A DNA stretch of 64,000 nucleotides from Variovorax sp. PAMC 28711 (GCF_001577265.1 NZ_CP014517.1:3694501-3758500); one strand, 5' to 3'; positions 49,260 to 60,646 are shown, numbered from the stretch's first letter. Notes: generated by a model from the letters alone, not told the origin. Numbers and translations: made by a program.

Positions 49260-49915
49260 GCGGTGTCTTCTTTCTTCTGCGTGGAGGCGGGAAGGACGCC
49301 GGCCTGGAGCATTCGCTCCACGTAGCGGGCGACGGTGTCGATTTCGAGGTTCACCTGGCTGCCGGCCTTCAACGTGCCGAGGCCCGTGTTATCGACCGTG
49401 TGCGGGATGAGGTTGATGCTGATCTCGGCGCCGTCGGCCTGGTCGGTCACCGTGTTGACCGTGAGGCTCACGCCGTTGACCGTGATCGAGCCTTTGTAGG
49501 CCAGGAAGCGGGCCAAGGCCAGCGGCGCGACGATGCGCAGTTCCCAGCTTTCGCCGACCTCGACGAAGCGGCTGACCGTTCCGATGCCATCGACGTGGCC
49601 CGACACGATGTGGCCGCCGAGCCGGTCGTGCGCGCGCAGGGCTTTTTCGAGATTGACCGAGCCGGTTTCTTCGGCCAGACCGGCGGTCTTGTCGAGCGAT
49701 TCGGCAGAGATGTCGATGGTGAAGCGCTGCTGCGGCACGTCGAGCGACGTGACCGTCATGCAAGCGCCGTTCAGCGCGATGCTGTCGCCGAGGCCCACGT
49801 CGTCCAGATAACCTGGAGGCGTCGCAATGCTGAGCCGCTTGCCGTGGGATGAAGAGCTTCCGAGGTCGTGGACGGCGGCGATGCGCCCCACGCCGGTGAT
49901 GATTCCGGTGAACAT
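49256..49915 (-). CDS. ribE: Riboflavin synthase alpha chain
   Basis: Dismutates two lumazine molecules to riboflavin. 219 residues as two tandem beta-barrels: MFTGIITGVGRIAAV … SIALNGACMTVTSL and then SGHVDGIGTVSRFVE … ITVNGVSLTVNTV, the duplicated lumazine-binding motifs. C-terminal VARYVERMLQ is the trimerisation helix. Start at ATG 49915 matches the universal MFTGII. 44 bases separate it from ribD upstream. Confidence 0.96.
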   Translation of the reverse strand: MFTGIITGVGRIAAVHDLGSSSSHGKRLSIATPPGYLDDVGLGDSIALNGACMTVTSLDVPQQRFTIDISAESLDKTAGLAEETGSVNLEKALRAHDRLGGHIVSGHVDGIGTVSRFVEVGESWELRIVAPLALARFLAYKGSITVNGVSLTVNTVTDQADGAEISINLIPHTVDNTGLGTLKAGSQVNLEIDTVARYVERMLQAGVLPASTQKKEDTA

Positions 49916-49959
49916 CCGCGCATTTTCGCAGAGAAAGCGCCCCGGCCCCGGGGCAAACC

Positions 49960-51078
49960 CTAGAAGCTGTCGCGGCCTGCCACGCGCGCGACGATCCGGA
50001 GGTCGGGCCCGAGCTTGTCGACCGAGCGAAATTCCAGCGGCAATGCGTCCGCCAGCGAAGTGAGCGGCCCGTTGCCGAGGGCGAAGCTGGCCATGTCGAG
50101 GCCGCTGCCGATCAGCTTGGGCGCCAGGTACACCAGCATTTCGTCGACCAGGCCTTCGCGAATCAGCGAGCCATTGAGCTTGTGGCCCGATTCGACGTGC
50201 AACTCGTTGATCTCGCGCCGCGCCAGATCCTGCAGCATCGCGCCGAGGTCGACCTTGCCCTGGGCATTGGGCAGGTAGTTGACCGTCGCGCCTCGCGCTT
50301 CGAGCGCCGCGGCCTTGTCGTCGTTGCGGGCGGCTGCGTAGATCCACACCGAGCGGCCCGCGCGGAACAGTTGGGCGTCCGGCGGCGTTTGCAGCTGGCT
50401 GTCGACCACCACCAGATGCGGTTGCCGCGTCGTTTCGACCAGCCGGACATCGAGGCGCGGGTTGTCTTCCAGCACCGTGCCCACGCCCGTCAGGATGGCG
50501 CCGGCGCGCGCGCGCCAGGCGTGGCCGTCGGTGCGGGCCGCTTCGGAGGTGATCCACTGGCTCACGCCGTTGTGCAGCCCTGTCTTGCCGTCCAGCGATG
50601 CCGCGACCTTGAGACGCACCCACGGCATCTTGCGGATCATCCGGCTGAAAAACCCGATGTTGAGTTCGCGCGCCTCGGCGGCGCCGGGGCCCACCTCGAC
50701 CGCGACGCCGGCGGCACGCAACCTGGCGAATCCTCCCCCCGACACCAGCGGATTCGGGTCGGCGATGGACCCCACGACCTTGCCGATGCCGGCGGCGATG
50801 AGCGCATCGCAGCACGGGCCGGTTCGGCCGTGGTGCGAGCAGGGTTCGAGGGTGACGTAAGCGGTCGCGCCAGCCACCGTGTGACCCCGGGCCTCGGCAT
50901 CGCGAAGCGCCATGATTTCGGCGTGAGGCCCGCCGGCGCGCTGGGTGTGGCCGGTGCCGATCGTCTGGCCGCCGGTGCTGACAAGGACGCAGCCGACCGA
51001 TGGATTCGGTGATGCCATCCGTTGACTGAGCCCGGCCAGTGCGAGGCTTTGTGAAATGGCAGAGGCGGAATCGTTCAT
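49960..51078 (-). CDS. ribD: Bifunctional riboflavin deaminase/reductase RibD
   Basis: 372 residues. The N-terminal deaminase domain has the zinc site AGGPHAEIMALRDAEA plus EPCSHHGRTGPCCDAL; the C-terminal reductase domain starts around RLKVAASLDGKTGLHNG with the Rossmann-like GAILTGVGTVLEDNPRLDVR. First gene of the rib-nus-tol run. No FMN riboswitch is recognisable in the 157 bases upstream, unlike many ribD or ribB leaders. Divergent from fimT. Confidence 0.95.
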   Translation of the reverse strand: MNDSASAISQSLALAGLSQRMASPNPSVGCVLVSTGGQTIGTGHTQRAGGPHAEIMALRDAEARGHTVAGATAYVTLEPCSHHGRTGPCCDALIAAGIGKVVGSIADPNPLVSGGGFARLRAAGVAVEVGPGAAEARELNIGFFSRMIRKMPWVRLKVAASLDGKTGLHNGVSQWITSEAARTDGHAWRARAGAILTGVGTVLEDNPRLDVRLVETTRQPHLVVVDSQLQTPPDAQLFRAGRSVWIYAAARNDDKAAALEARGATVNYLPNAQGKVDLGAMLQDLARREINELHVESGHKLNGSLIREGLVDEMLVYLAPKLIGSGLDMASFALGNGPLTSLADALPLEFRSVDKLGPDLRIVARVAGRDSF

Positions 51079-51235
51079 GGGCTTTTGCGCGCGGAAACAG
51101 TAGTTCTTATTTAGAAATTAATCTGGCAATTTTATTTGACCGCCCGGAGGCTCAATAGAACCGTCCAGCGGCATCAGAAGCGAATCGATTCACTCCAAAG
51201 TTAGGATCGCGGCGCAATAAGAACAGGGGGGAATC

Positions 51236-51766
51236 GTGTCGATTCAAGCACGCCGCATCGGCGCGTTGCCTTTGGCGCGCCGCGCGAGGGCCCGCAAGGG
51301 ATTCACGCTCATCGAAATGATGACCGTGATCACGCTGCTCGCGATCCTGCTGGCACTTGCGTTGCCCAGCTTCAATGGCCTGATCGAGCGCTATCGCGTT
51401 TCGGGTCGGGCCGGCGCCCTCGAATCCTCTCTCAGTCTCGCCCGGGTTGAGGCCATTCGCCGGGCCAGCGCGGTCCAGTTGAAAGCCGAATCGGGCTGTG
51501 GCGCGACCGGGCTCACGGCATGGAGCTGCGGCTGGACCGTTCGCGCAGGCAACGAAATTCTCCGGCGAGAGCCGCAAGACGCGGCCTTGAGCGTCGAAGC
51601 CACCGCGGGCGCGTTCGAGTTCGGCGCGTTCGGCCAGATCACGCCGTGGGGGAGCTTCCAGATCGATCCGGTGGGCCAGTCGTCTTCCGCCAATGCCATT
51701 CGACTGTGCGTCGGGATGAGCGGCCGGGTGCGCCGCCAGAGCGGCAGCGACAGATGCGATGCATGA
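51236..51766 (+). CDS. fimT: Type IV minor pilin, GspH/FimT family
   Basis: A 176-residue prepilin. Leader of about 22 residues, then the cleavage/methylation site KG|FTLIEMMTVITLLAILLA with Glu5 in place and the hydrophobic pilin helix. The globular part has the GspH pattern (RVEAIRRASAVQLK; CGWTVRAGNEILRRE) and ends with paired cysteines. Starts at GTG 51236 after AACAGGGGGG. First gene of the minor-pilin operon that primes pilus assembly. Confidence 0.88.
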   Translation: MSIQARRIGALPLARRARARKGFTLIEMMTVITLLAILLALALPSFNGLIERYRVSGRAGALESSLSLARVEAIRRASAVQLKAESGCGATGLTAWSCGWTVRAGNEILRREPQDAALSVEATAGAFEFGAFGQITPWGSFQIDPVGQSSSANAIRLCVGMSGRVRRQSGSDRCDA

Positions 51767-51773
51767 GGTCGGC

Positions 51774-52301
51774 ATGAAGACATCCACGCCCTTGCGCCGC
51801 CAACGTGGCATTTCGATGATCGAAGCCATGGTCTCGGTCGTCATCCTGAGCTTCGGGCTGCTGGCCATTGCAGGCTTTCAGGTGCGCGTGCTGGCCAGCA
51901 GCGCCAGCGCCAATTTCGGTGATCAGGCCGCTCGCTTGGCGAGCGACATGGCCGAACGGATTCGTGCCAACCCCTATGCGTCAGGGAGGCCGGGGGTGAG
52001 CTTTTACGCGGAGCGTGGCGACTGGGGCGCGCCCGGAAACAAGCCGGCACCCGATTGCAGCACGACGTCGTGCAGCACCTGGGACATCGGCAGTTTCGAC
52101 ATCTGGGCGTGGAAGACCGCCGTCGTCAACGCGCTGCCGGAGGGGGATGCCGCAGTCTTCCAGGAAGCCGGGCAATTGCGCGTGGTCATCACCTGGCAAG
52201 ACAACGCGCAGTTCGTTGCGTCACCGGGTGACGGGTCGGGGTGCCCGCCGAGCAGCACGCGGTCTTGCCACCGCATCGTCGTCGGGATTCCCAAGCCATG
52301 A
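51774..52301 (+). CDS. pilV: Type IV pilus minor pilin PilV
   Basis: A 175-residue prepilin with short leader and site RG|ISMIEAMVSVVILSFGLLAI, then QVRVLASSASANFGDQAARLASDMAERIRAN, the classic PilV block. The ATG at 51774 is preferred because GAGG lies five bases before it, and it sits after the fimT stop; an in-frame ATG at 51759 would overlap fimT. Its stop overlaps the pilW start (ATGA). Confidence 0.9.
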   Translation: MKTSTPLRRQRGISMIEAMVSVVILSFGLLAIAGFQVRVLASSASANFGDQAARLASDMAERIRANPYASGRPGVSFYAERGDWGAPGNKPAPDCSTTSCSTWDIGSFDIWAWKTAVVNALPEGDAAVFQEAGQLRVVITWQDNAQFVASPGDGSGCPPSSTRSCHRIVVGIPKP

Positions 52302-53110
52302 ACGCACGCCTGACTTCGCGTGGTGCGCGGCTCGGTTTCACCCTCGTCGAACTGCTGGTGGCGCTCGTGATCGGCATGCTGGTCGTGCTCGCGGCGGTGG
52401 CCAGCCTGTTCGGCACCCGGTCGGCCGCGCTCGCCAGCGAAGATGTCAGCGAACTGCAGCAATCGTCGGCGCGCGCTTTCCAGCTGCTCAAGCAGCACAT
52501 CACGCAGGCCGGGTACATGCCGATCGATGTGCTGGACGGCAACCGCGGTTACTTCAGGGTCAACCCGAGCGATCTGACGAATGTCGTCGGCGAGCCGGTG
52601 TTTTTTGCCGTCAAGGGCACCGAAGGTGGCCCGGCGAAAAGCGATACCTTGAAGCTCGGTTTCGCGCCGTCGCCGGACTTCTTCGAAGACTGCCTGGGCC
52701 GCGCGGTGAAGTACGACGCCACCAACCCGACCGCGTTGGAAAACGAGCGGCTCGTCGCGAGCGAGTTCTATGTCGAGGGCGGCAATCTTCGGTGCAGGGG
52801 CAGCGGGGGGAAAGGCACGTCGCAGCCCCTCGTCAGCGGTGTCGAGCGTTTCGATGTGACGTATGGCGTCAGTGGCGCGGTCGCCGAGTCGCAGATCCAT
52901 CAGTACGTGTCGGCCACCAGCGTGAGCACAGGCGGGTTCAACCGGGTTCGCAGCGTCCGAGTCTGCTTGCAATTGGTCGCGCGTTCGGCTGCCAACGTGG
53001 CACAGCGCTACGTCGACTGCGATGGCGCCCCGCAGACCAGCAGCGACGGCAGGCAGCGAGGCGTCTTCGTGTCCGTCTTCGCGCTCCGAAACAACCTGGG
53101 AGCGCTCTGA
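52298..53110 (+). CDS. pilW: Type IV pilus minor pilin PilW
   Basis: A 270-residue prepilin: [22 protein letters not shown], then SSARAFQLLKQHITQAGYM, characteristic of PilW, and a cysteine-bearing C-terminal domain (VRVCLQLVARSAANV). Overlaps pilV by four bases and abuts pilX with no gap, so translation is coupled. Confidence 0.9.
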   Translation: MNARLTSRGARLGFTLVELLVALVIGMLVVLAAVASLFGTRSAALASEDVSELQQSSARAFQLLKQHITQAGYMPIDVLDGNRGYFRVNPSDLTNVVGEPVFFAVKGTEGGPAKSDTLKLGFAPSPDFFEDCLGRAVKYDATNPTALENERLVASEFYVEGGNLRCRGSGGKGTSQPLVSGVERFDVTYGVSGAVAESQIHQYVSATSVSTGGFNRVRSVRVCLQLVARSAANVAQRYVDCDGAPQTSSDGRQRGVFVSVFALRNNLGAL

Positions 53111-54058
<948 letters not shown>

Positions 54059-54099
54059 CAAAAAAGCCAGCCACAAGGCAGCAACGACAGGGAGAAAAA

Positions 54100-57000
54100 A
54101 TGAGCGCATCAAGAATCGCAAAACGCTGGATGGTGGGCTGCCTGATCACGACGCAGGTGGTGGCCCAGGCGTCGCCGTATGCGTTGTCCCGCATGCCACA
54201 GAACACGGCCGTCGCCGAGCCCAGTCCCAACGTGATCGTGTCCGTGGACAACTCCGGGAGCATGGCCTATTCGTCCAACTCCGCCGATGGATCGTTGCCA
54301 CCGACCGGGCGCACGCCGACGCGAATGAAGGCACTGCAGGACGCGCTCATTCGAAACTTCGCGCCCGACCGCATTCCGGACAACCGCATCCGGCTGGCCT
54401 GGCAGGCCATGAACCACAACGTCGACAACGACTGCGTGGGCTTTCTCGGCGCGGCCGGTGGCAGCATCTGCACGATTGAAGGTCGGGCGAATGCCAACAG
54501 GATGCAAACGCTCGATGCGCAGCACCGGGACGCGTTCATGCGCTGGGTGAACGACAAACTCAAATCCAGCGGTGGCACGCCCCTGCATTCCATGATGGCC
54601 CGGGCCGGCGAATACCTGAAGACCACCGGGCCCGACAGTCCTTTCTCGGACGACCCGGCCGACGCGAGTGCGACCCGCTCCTCGTGCCGCAAGACTTTTC
54701 ATATTTTCATGACCGACGGCGACTACAACCTGTTCGGCGGTCGCGAAGCGCCCGCTCTGCTCGGCATTCCGGACGTCGGCAACGCTGACGGCACCGCTCG
54801 CGCGTTGCCGGCGCCGGCGCCGCCCTATGTGCCTCGGGCGCCTTTCAAGGACGGTGCCGGCGCGCACAACGTACCGGGCCACTGGTCGGTGGTGGCGAAG
54901 GCAGACGCAACGTCCGGCTGGAAGCCCGACTCGGAATACCGACCGACGCTGGCCGACTTGGCGTTCAGCTATTGGGCAGACGACCTGCAGCCGGGCATTG
55001 CCGACAACGTGGCGCCCATCGAAGCCGTCAAGGCCGATGAAACCGTGGGTGGCGTCGTGGTGCCCAGGTTCTGGAATCCGAAGAACGATCCGGCGAACTG
55101 GCAGCACATGAACACATCGACCATCGGCTTCGGTGCTGCCGCCACCTGGGGCGCGACCCCGCGCATCGGCGCAGCGGCCAACGAAGCGAGTCCGACCTAC
55201 AGCGGCGACTATGCAAGGCTTGTCGCGGGCTCGATGGCCTGGCGCGATCCGCTGTCGGGCACGCTGCCGGTCAGCGGCAACTTCTTCGGCTGGTTCAGCG
55301 GTGGCACGGCGGCGGGGTACTGGCACGAAGGCTTCAGCGACGCGCAGCAATCGGCGGTCCGCATGGACCTGTGGCATGCCGCCATCAATGGGCGAGGCAC
55401 CTTCACCCCGGCGTCGAATGCGGCGGCCCTGGACAACGCGTTCCAGTCCATCCTGACCGGCATCCTCAGCAACACGAGCGCGCCCCTGACGTCGATCGCG
55501 GCAGGGAGCAGCAAATTCCAGAACGGCGCCGTCTTCTATCGCGCGGGCTACGACACCGGGGACTGGTCCGGCACTCTCCTGGCATCGAGCGCGTCGGGTG
55601 CGCAACTGCTGCCGGTGTGGTCTGCGCGTGCGCTGCTCGACAGCAAGGTGCAGGACGCGGGCCACGACAACAATCGCACCGTCCTGAGCGCCGCGGCAGG
55701 AATCGGCATCCCGTTTCGATGGGACCGCCTGAGCACGCGGCAGCAAGAGGCATTGCAGGGCGCCGCGATCACGGCCGCCACCGACACCTCAACCGGGCAA
55801 CAGGTTCTGAGCTTCTTGCGCGGTGACCGAAGCCAGGAAGGATCGAAAACCGGCGGGTTGCGTGAGCGTCAGCATGTGCTGGGCGACATCGTCGGGTCTT
55901 CGATCTGGTACACCGGAAAGCCGAACGCCGGTTTCGTCGGCAACGGCTACGCCGCTTTCGCAGCGCGCCGGGCTACCCGGACGCCGATGCTCTATGTCGG
56001 TGCAAACGACGGCATGCTGCACGGCTTCACGGCCGATACCGGCAATGGAGGCGGCCAGGAGCTCTTCGCGTTCGTGCCTGAAGGCGTCTACGGGTCGGCG
56101 ACGGACCCGCTGCTCAAGCAGCTCAGTCAAGTCAGTTACCAGCATCGCTATTTCGTCGACGGTTCGCCCTTTGTCGGCGACGTGTATTTCGGCGCACCCG
56201 GTTCCAAGGACAGCGACGAAGCGATGGCGAGCCAGTGGAAATCGCTGCTCGTCGGCACGCTGGGCGGAGGCGGAAAGGGCTACTTCATTCTCGACGTGAC
56301 CGATTCGTCCTCGATCACGGAGGGTGCTGCCCAGGCGAGTGTCCTGCTCGACAACACGGGCGGCAACGACGTCGACATCGGCCATCAATACCAGCAGCCG
56401 GTCGTCGGCGGTGCCGCACGGCGCGCCAAGCAATTCGTCCGCCTGAACGACGGGCGGCCGGCACTGCTCATGGGCAATGGGTACAACAGCCGCGACGAAA
56501 AGGCGGTGTTGCTGGTTCAGTACCTGGACGGCGCTCGCGAATTGCGAAAGGTCTATGCGCCGGTCGGCCAGCCAACCGGCAGCGCGAACGGGCTCTCTGC
56601 ACCGCAGACGGTGGACCGCGACGCCAACGGGACGGTCGACATCGTCTACGCGGGGGATCTGCGCGGACAGATGTGGCGCTTCGACCTCAGCGCCAGCGAT
56701 GCCAGTCTGTGGCGCGTCACGTCGGGAGCGGCGAGCGGCGGCGACGGCAAACCCTTGTTCGATGCCGGAAGGAGTCGGCCGATCACGGGCGCGCCCGTCG
56801 TGGTGTCGCATCCGCGCAATGGCTTTCTGGTGGCCTTCGGCACCGGCCGAATGTTCACGACCGACGATCACGCCGCCGCGTCACAGCAGGCGCTCTACGG
56901 GATCTGGGACAACGCCTCACAAACAGCGGTCGAGGCCGATCTCGTGCAACAAGCCGTCACTGCCACGAAGAACGTGAGCGGTGAGCTCTACCGCACGTTG

Positions 57001-57432
57001 CAACAGGGTGGTGTGTCCTATGACGGAAAGGACGGCAAGCGGGGATGGTTCCTCGTCTTGCCGGACGCAAAAGAGCGCGTGGTGCTGAACGGTGAAGCAC
57101 TCAACAGCAGCGTTGGCCTGTTCTCCACGCTGATTCCCGGGACGGCCAGCAACAGCGTCGATTGCACCAGCGGACAGCCCGACACCGGCTGGACGATGCT
57201 GCTCGATCTGTTCAGTGGCAGTTCGCCCGGAACCGACATCTTCGGCATCGGCGACACCGATGCGACCGCGCTCGGCGGCTACCACAACGGCAAGGCATCG
57301 CGCGTGACGTCCCTCAATTCGGGCACGCCGGGCGGGGTCACGCTGATCGACACGAACGGCAAAACCAAAGTTGTCGATTTAAAAAAACCGGGCCGCCGAT
57401 TCGGCTGGCGAAGCCTGCTGCCTGCCAACTGA
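54100..57432 (+). CDS. pilY1: Pilus tip/adhesin protein PilY1
   Basis: A 1110-residue secreted protein. Leader up to about QVVAQASPYAL, then a von Willebrand A-like N-terminal region with MIDAS motif SVDNSGSMAYSS (near residue 50), and a C-terminal PilC-type beta-propeller (from about GDIVGSSIWYTGKPNAGFVG). The propeller includes VGANDGMLHGFTA and a calcium loop DRDANGTVDIVYAGDLRG near residue 840. It controls pilus extension and adhesion. GGAG lies six bases before ATG 54100. Located between pilX and pilE as usual. Confidence 0.95.
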   Translation: MSASRIAKRWMVGCLITTQVVAQASPYALSRMPQNTAVAEPSPNVIVSVDNSGSMAYSSNSADGSLPPTGRTPTRMKALQDALIRNFAPDRIPDNRIRLAWQAMNHNVDNDCVGFLGAAGGSICTIEGRANANRMQTLDAQHRDAFMRWVNDKLKSSGGTPLHSMMARAGEYLKTTGPDSPFSDDPADASATRSSCRKTFHIFMTDGDYNLFGGREAPALLGIPDVGNADGTARALPAPAPPYVPRAPFKDGAGAHNVPGHWSVVAKADATSGWKPDSEYRPTLADLAFSYWADDLQPGIADNVAPIEAVKADETVGGVVVPRFWNPKNDPANWQHMNTSTIGFGAAATWGATPRIGAAANEASPTYSGDYARLVAGSMAWRDPLSGTLPVSGNFFGWFSGGTAAGYWHEGFSDAQQSAVRMDLWHAAINGRGTFTPASNAAALDNAFQSILTGILSNTSAPLTSIAAGSSKFQNGAVFYRAGYDTGDWSGTLLASSASGAQLLPVWSARALLDSKVQDAGHDNNRTVLSAAAGIGIPFRWDRLSTRQQEALQGAAITAATDTSTGQQVLSFLRGDRSQEGSKTGGLRERQHVLGDIVGSSIWYTGKPNAGFVGNGYAAFAARRATRTPMLYVGANDGMLHGFTADTGNGGGQELFAFVPEGVYGSATDPLLKQLSQVSYQHRYFVDGSPFVGDVYFGAPGSKDSDEAMASQWKSLLVGTLGGGGKGYFILDVTDSSSITEGAAQASVLLDNTGGNDVDIGHQYQQPVVGGAARRAKQFVRLNDGRPALLMGNGYNSRDEKAVLLVQYLDGARELRKVYAPVGQPTGSANGLSAPQTVDRDANGTVDIVYAGDLRGQMWRFDLSASDASLWRVTSGAASGGDGKPLFDAGRSRPITGAPVVVSHPRNGFLVAFGTGRMFTTDDHAAASQQALYGIWDNASQTAVEADLVQQAVTATKNVSGELYRTLQQGGVSYDGKDGKRGWFLVLPDAKERVVLNGEALNSSVGLFSTLIPGTASNSVDCTSGQPDTGWTMLLDLFSGSSPGTDIFGIGDTDATALGGYHNGKASRVTSLNSGTPGGVTLIDTNGKTKVVDLKKPGRRFGWRSLLPAN

Positions 57433-57444
57433 AGGACCACGCCG

Positions 57445-57894
57445 ATGCCGAACCGAAATCGCACAGTGCGAGACCGAAACCCGGGCTTCACGCTCGTCGA
57501 ACTGCTGATCGTGGTGGCGGTGATCGGCATCCTTGCCGCGATTGCCTACCCGAGCTACACGCGCTACGTCATGCGCGCCAAGCGGGCCGATGCCAAGCAA
57601 GTGTTGCTGCAGGCCGCGCAATGGATGGAGCGTTCCTACACGGTGAACTTCAAGTACCCGTCCGGGACGAGCCCGGTGTTGCCCGACGGTCTGCGCCAGT
57701 CGCCGGCGCAGGGCGCAGCGAACTATGTCGTGAGCGCCTTCAGCGCTTCCGATGCTGCATTCTTGTTGCAGGCGGTGCCAGAGGGCGCGCAGGCGGCCGA
57801 CGAGTGCGGCACGCTCAGCCTCGACAACCTGGGACAGAAAGGCACATCAACGGGCAGCGACCCAGCGACGGTTCAGCGCTGCTGGAGCCGCTGA
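57445..57894 (+). CDS. pilE: Type IV pilin PilE-like minor pilin
   Basis: A 149-residue prepilin: [20 protein letters not shown] with Glu5, then [20 protein letters not shown], the signature of PilE-type minor pilins, and a small globular domain with a C-terminal cysteine pair (ADECGTL … VQRCWSR) forming the expected D-loop. Twelve bases after pilY1; last gene of the operon. Converges with nrdR. Confidence 0.92.
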   Translation: MPNRNRTVRDRNPGFTLVELLIVVAVIGILAAIAYPSYTRYVMRAKRADAKQVLLQAAQWMERSYTVNFKYPSGTSPVLPDGLRQSPAQGAANYVVSAFSASDAAFLLQAVPEGAQAADECGTLSLDNLGQKGTSTGSDPATVQRCWSR

Positions 57895-57907
57895 GGCCGC
57901 GCCAGGC

Positions 57908-58351
57908 TCAGATATCCCGCAGCAGCTGCCTGAACTCGTCCACGTCTTCGAAGCTGCGATACACCGAGGCAAACCGCACGTACGCGACCTTGTCCAAGCG
58001 CTTGAGCTCGCGCATCACGAGTTCACCCACCTTGGTGGATTCGATTTCCCGAAGGCCGCTGGCCAGCAGCTTTTGCTCGATGCGCAGCAAGGCGCCGTCG
58101 ATCTGCTCGATGCTCACAGGGCGCTTGCGCAGCGCCAGCATCATCGATGCGCGCACCTTGTTGGTATCGAAGTCGGCCCGGCTGCCGTCCTTTTTCACGA
58201 CAACCGGGAAATTGACGTCGGGCCGCTCGTAGGTGGTGAAGCGCTTGTCGCAGGCGCCGCATTGGCGCCGCCTGCGTACGAAGTCACCGTCTTCCGAGAC
58301 GCGGGTCTCGACAACCTGCGTTTCAAGGTGGCTGCAAAAAGGGCATTTCAT
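57908..58351 (-). CDS. nrdR: Transcriptional repressor NrdR
   Basis: A 147-residue ATP/dATP-responsive repressor of ribonucleotide reductase genes. N-terminal zinc ribbon [17 protein letters not shown] with the second knuckle [14 protein letters not shown]-terminal ATP-cone ([38 protein letters not shown]). Size and order of domains are complete. Nineteen bases downstream of glyA, the usual partner. Confidence 0.96.
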   Translation of the reverse strand: MKCPFCSHLETQVVETRVSEDGDFVRRRRQCGACDKRFTTYERPDVNFPVVVKKDGSRADFDTNKVRASMMLALRKRPVSIEQIDGALLRIEQKLLASGLREIESTKVGELVMRELKRLDKVAYVRFASVYRSFEDVDEFRQLLRDI

Positions 58352-58370
58352 GCGACCACCTTGACGGCGT

Positions 58371-59615
58371 TCAACCGTAGACCGGGAAGCGGCTGGTCAG
58401 CGCGTGCACCTTGGCGCGAACGGCGTCGATGTTCGCGGGGTCGCGCGGGTTCTCCAGCACGTCGGCGATCAGGTGGGCCGTCATGCGCGCCTCTTCGTCC
58501 TTGAAACCACGCGTCGTCATTGCGGGGGTGCCGATGCGCACGCCGCTCGTGACCATCGGCTTTTCCGGATCGTTCGGGATGGCGTTCTTGTTGATCGTCA
58601 TGTGCGCGGCGCCCAGCACGGCTTCGGCTTCCTTGCCGGTGATGCCCTTGGCACGCAGGTCGACCAACATGACGTGGCTTTCGGTTCGGCCGCTCACGAT
58701 GCGCAGGCCGCGCTGGGTCAGTGTGTCCGCCACGATCTGCGCGTTCTTCACGACCTGCTGTTGGTAGGTCTTGAATTCCGGCGCCATCGCCTCCTTGAAC
58801 GCCACCGCCTTGGCCGCGATCACGTGCATCAGCGGGCCGCCCTGCAGGCCGGGGAAGATGGCGCTGTTGATCGCCTTCTCGTGCTGCGACTTCATCAGGA
58901 TGATGCCGCCGCGCGGGCCGCGCAGGCTCTTGTGCGTGGTGGACGTGACCACATCGGCGTGGGGCACCGGGTTGGGGTACACGCCCGCGGCCACCAGGCC
59001 TGCGTAGTGGGCGATGTCGACCATGAAGATCGCGCCGACGTCCTTCGCGACCTTGGCGAAGCGCTCGAAGTCGATGCGCAGCGAGTAGGCCGACGCGCCC
59101 GCGATGATGAGCTTAGGCATCGATTCGTGCGCCTTGCGTTCCATCGCGTCGTAGTCGATTTCTTCCTTGGCATCCAGGCCGTAGCTCACCACGTTGAACC
59201 ACTTGCCGCTGATGTTGAGCGGCATGCCGTGCGTCAGGTGACCGCCTTCGGCCAGGCTCATGCCCATGATGGTGTCGCCGGGCTTCAGGAACGCCAGCAT
59301 GACGGCCTCGTTCGCCGAGGCACCGCAATGCGGCTGCACGTTGGCTGCGTCGGCGCCGAAGATCTGCTTGATCCGGTCGATGGCCAGTTGCTCCGCCACG
59401 TCCACGTGCTCGCAGCCACCGTAGTAGCGCTTGCCGGGATAGCCCTCGGCGTACTTGTTGGTCAGCTGCGAACCCTGCGCAGCCATGACGGCCGGCGACG
59501 CGTAGTTTTCACTCGCGATGAGCTCGATGTGGTGTTCCTGGCGGGCGTTCTCGGCCTGGATGGCGGCCCAGATTTCGGGATCGGTCTGGGCGACGAGATG
59601 ATTGCGTGAGTACAT
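58371..59615 (-). CDS. glyA: Serine hydroxymethyltransferase
   Basis: Interconverts serine and glycine with tetrahydrofolate, the main source of one-carbon units. 414 residues. Seen: [35 protein letters not shown], the PLP-binding lysine in [16 protein letters not shown], and [18 protein letters not shown]. Complete and typical. The 197-base spacer upstream holds no gene; a ribosome site AAAGGA precedes the start. Confidence 0.97.
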   Translation of the reverse strand: MYSRNHLVAQTDPEIWAAIQAENARQEHHIELIASENYASPAVMAAQGSQLTNKYAEGYPGKRYYGGCEHVDVAEQLAIDRIKQIFGADAANVQPHCGASANEAVMLAFLKPGDTIMGMSLAEGGHLTHGMPLNISGKWFNVVSYGLDAKEEIDYDAMERKAHESMPKLIIAGASAYSLRIDFERFAKVAKDVGAIFMVDIAHYAGLVAAGVYPNPVPHADVVTSTTHKSLRGPRGGIILMKSQHEKAINSAIFPGLQGGPLMHVIAAKAVAFKEAMAPEFKTYQQQVVKNAQIVADTLTQRGLRIVSGRTESHVMLVDLRAKGITGKEAEAVLGAAHMTINKNAIPNDPEKPMVTSGVRIGTPAMTTRGFKDEEARMTAHLIADVLENPRDPANIDAVRAKVHALTSRFPVYG

Positions 59616-59812
59616 GGCAGTCCTTTGAAGACGAAGATCCTTGTTGTTCTAGCAAACAAGGGCTGCCCAGGCGAACGGCTGAACGCCTGCTCAAGAAATC
59701 CCGCAGGCGGCACGCTTCCCAGTGGTGTTCCACGTCAGCACAAATACCTTCAAGAGGGGGTGTGCCTATCGCCAGTCGCGTGCCCGGCGAGTGTAGCCGA
59801 CCGCTCCCGCAA

Positions 59813-60646
59813 TTACAGGTCGCCGAGCAGCGCGACCTTCTGGGTATTGGTGGTTTCCGGCTTGGCAGGCGCCACCACCGGGATCGGCTGCGTGCGCAGG
59901 CCCGGCAACGCCGGCGTGATCGAAGGTGTGCGACCGCCAGCGACCTGGCGCAGGCGTTCATGCTCCGCCAGAACCTTGGCGGCATAGCCGCCGTCGTCTT
60001 CCAGATTGGCCGCGCCGACATAGAAGCGCAGGCCGCGCTCCACGGAACCGGCACGGGCGATGCATTCCTGCAGCACCTTGACGCCGACGCGCATGTTGGT
60101 CACCGGATCGAACGCCGTCAGCGTGCCCCCCGCGCTCTCGTACTTGTCGCCATGGATCCGCGTCATGACCTGCATCAGGCCTTGCGCGCCCACTTGGCTC
60201 TGCGCGAACGGATTGAAGCTGGATTCCACCGCCATGATCGCGAGGATCAGCGTCGGGTCGAGCTTGGTCCGCTTGCCGATGTCGTAGGCCTCGGCGACCA
60301 GCACGCTCAACGGTTCCGCCGCAACCCGGTACTTCTTGCTGAGCCAGTAAGCAACGGCGGCTTGCTGCTTGGGCAGGTCCAGCGGACTGGCCGCCGTGGT
60401 CCGCTCGATGGCGGTGGGCTCGAGGTCGGTCGCTTCCGGCGCGGGCTTGCGGGATTGGAGCCAGCCCATCAGCTGGTCTTCTCCGGTCTGACGCAGGTCG
60501 GGGCGCGCCACGAGTGCGAGGGCAGCAAACACGATCGCCAATCCGAGCAACGCAAAACCGTTGTGGGTGATTTCGAAAAAGCCGTCGGTGACATCGGACA
60601 CGAAGGTCCGTAGCCCTTTGGCTGTGGCTTCCATAGCCAGTTTCAT
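59813..60646 (-). CDS. Membrane-anchored lytic transglycosylase
   Basis: A 277-residue peptidoglycan-cleaving enzyme of the SLT family. An N-terminal anchor (FALLGLAIVFAALALVA, about residues 44-60) precedes the domain. The catalytic glutamate lies in ILAIMAVESSFNPFAQSQVG, followed by GAQGLMQVMTRIHG and FDPVTNMRVGVKVLQECI, standard SLT motifs. An Ala/Thr/Pro-rich tail follows. ATG 60646 (MKLAMEA) is preferred because AAAGGAAG lies just upstream; an in-frame ATG at 60691 is less likely. Confidence 0.9.
   Translation of the reverse strand: MKLAMEATAKGLRTFVSDVTDGFFEITHNGFALLGLAIVFAALALVARPDLRQTGEDQLMGWLQSRKPAPEATDLEPTAIERTTAASPLDLPKQQAAVAYWLSKKYRVAAEPLSVLVAEAYDIGKRTKLDPTLILAIMAVESSFNPFAQSQVGAQGLMQVMTRIHGDKYESAGGTLTAFDPVTNMRVGVKVLQECIARAGSVERGLRFYVGAANLEDDGGYAAKVLAEHERLRQVAGGRTPSITPALPGLRTQPIPVVAPAKPETTNTQKVALLGDL

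Noticed and set aside
51079..51235. FMN riboswitch upstream of ribD
   Set aside because: The conserved RFN blocks are not present in this 157-base divergent spacer.
59616..59812. Glycine or other riboswitch upstream of glyA
   Set aside because: No tandem glycine aptamer pattern or other known aptamer could be recognised; only an ordinary ribosome site before glyA.
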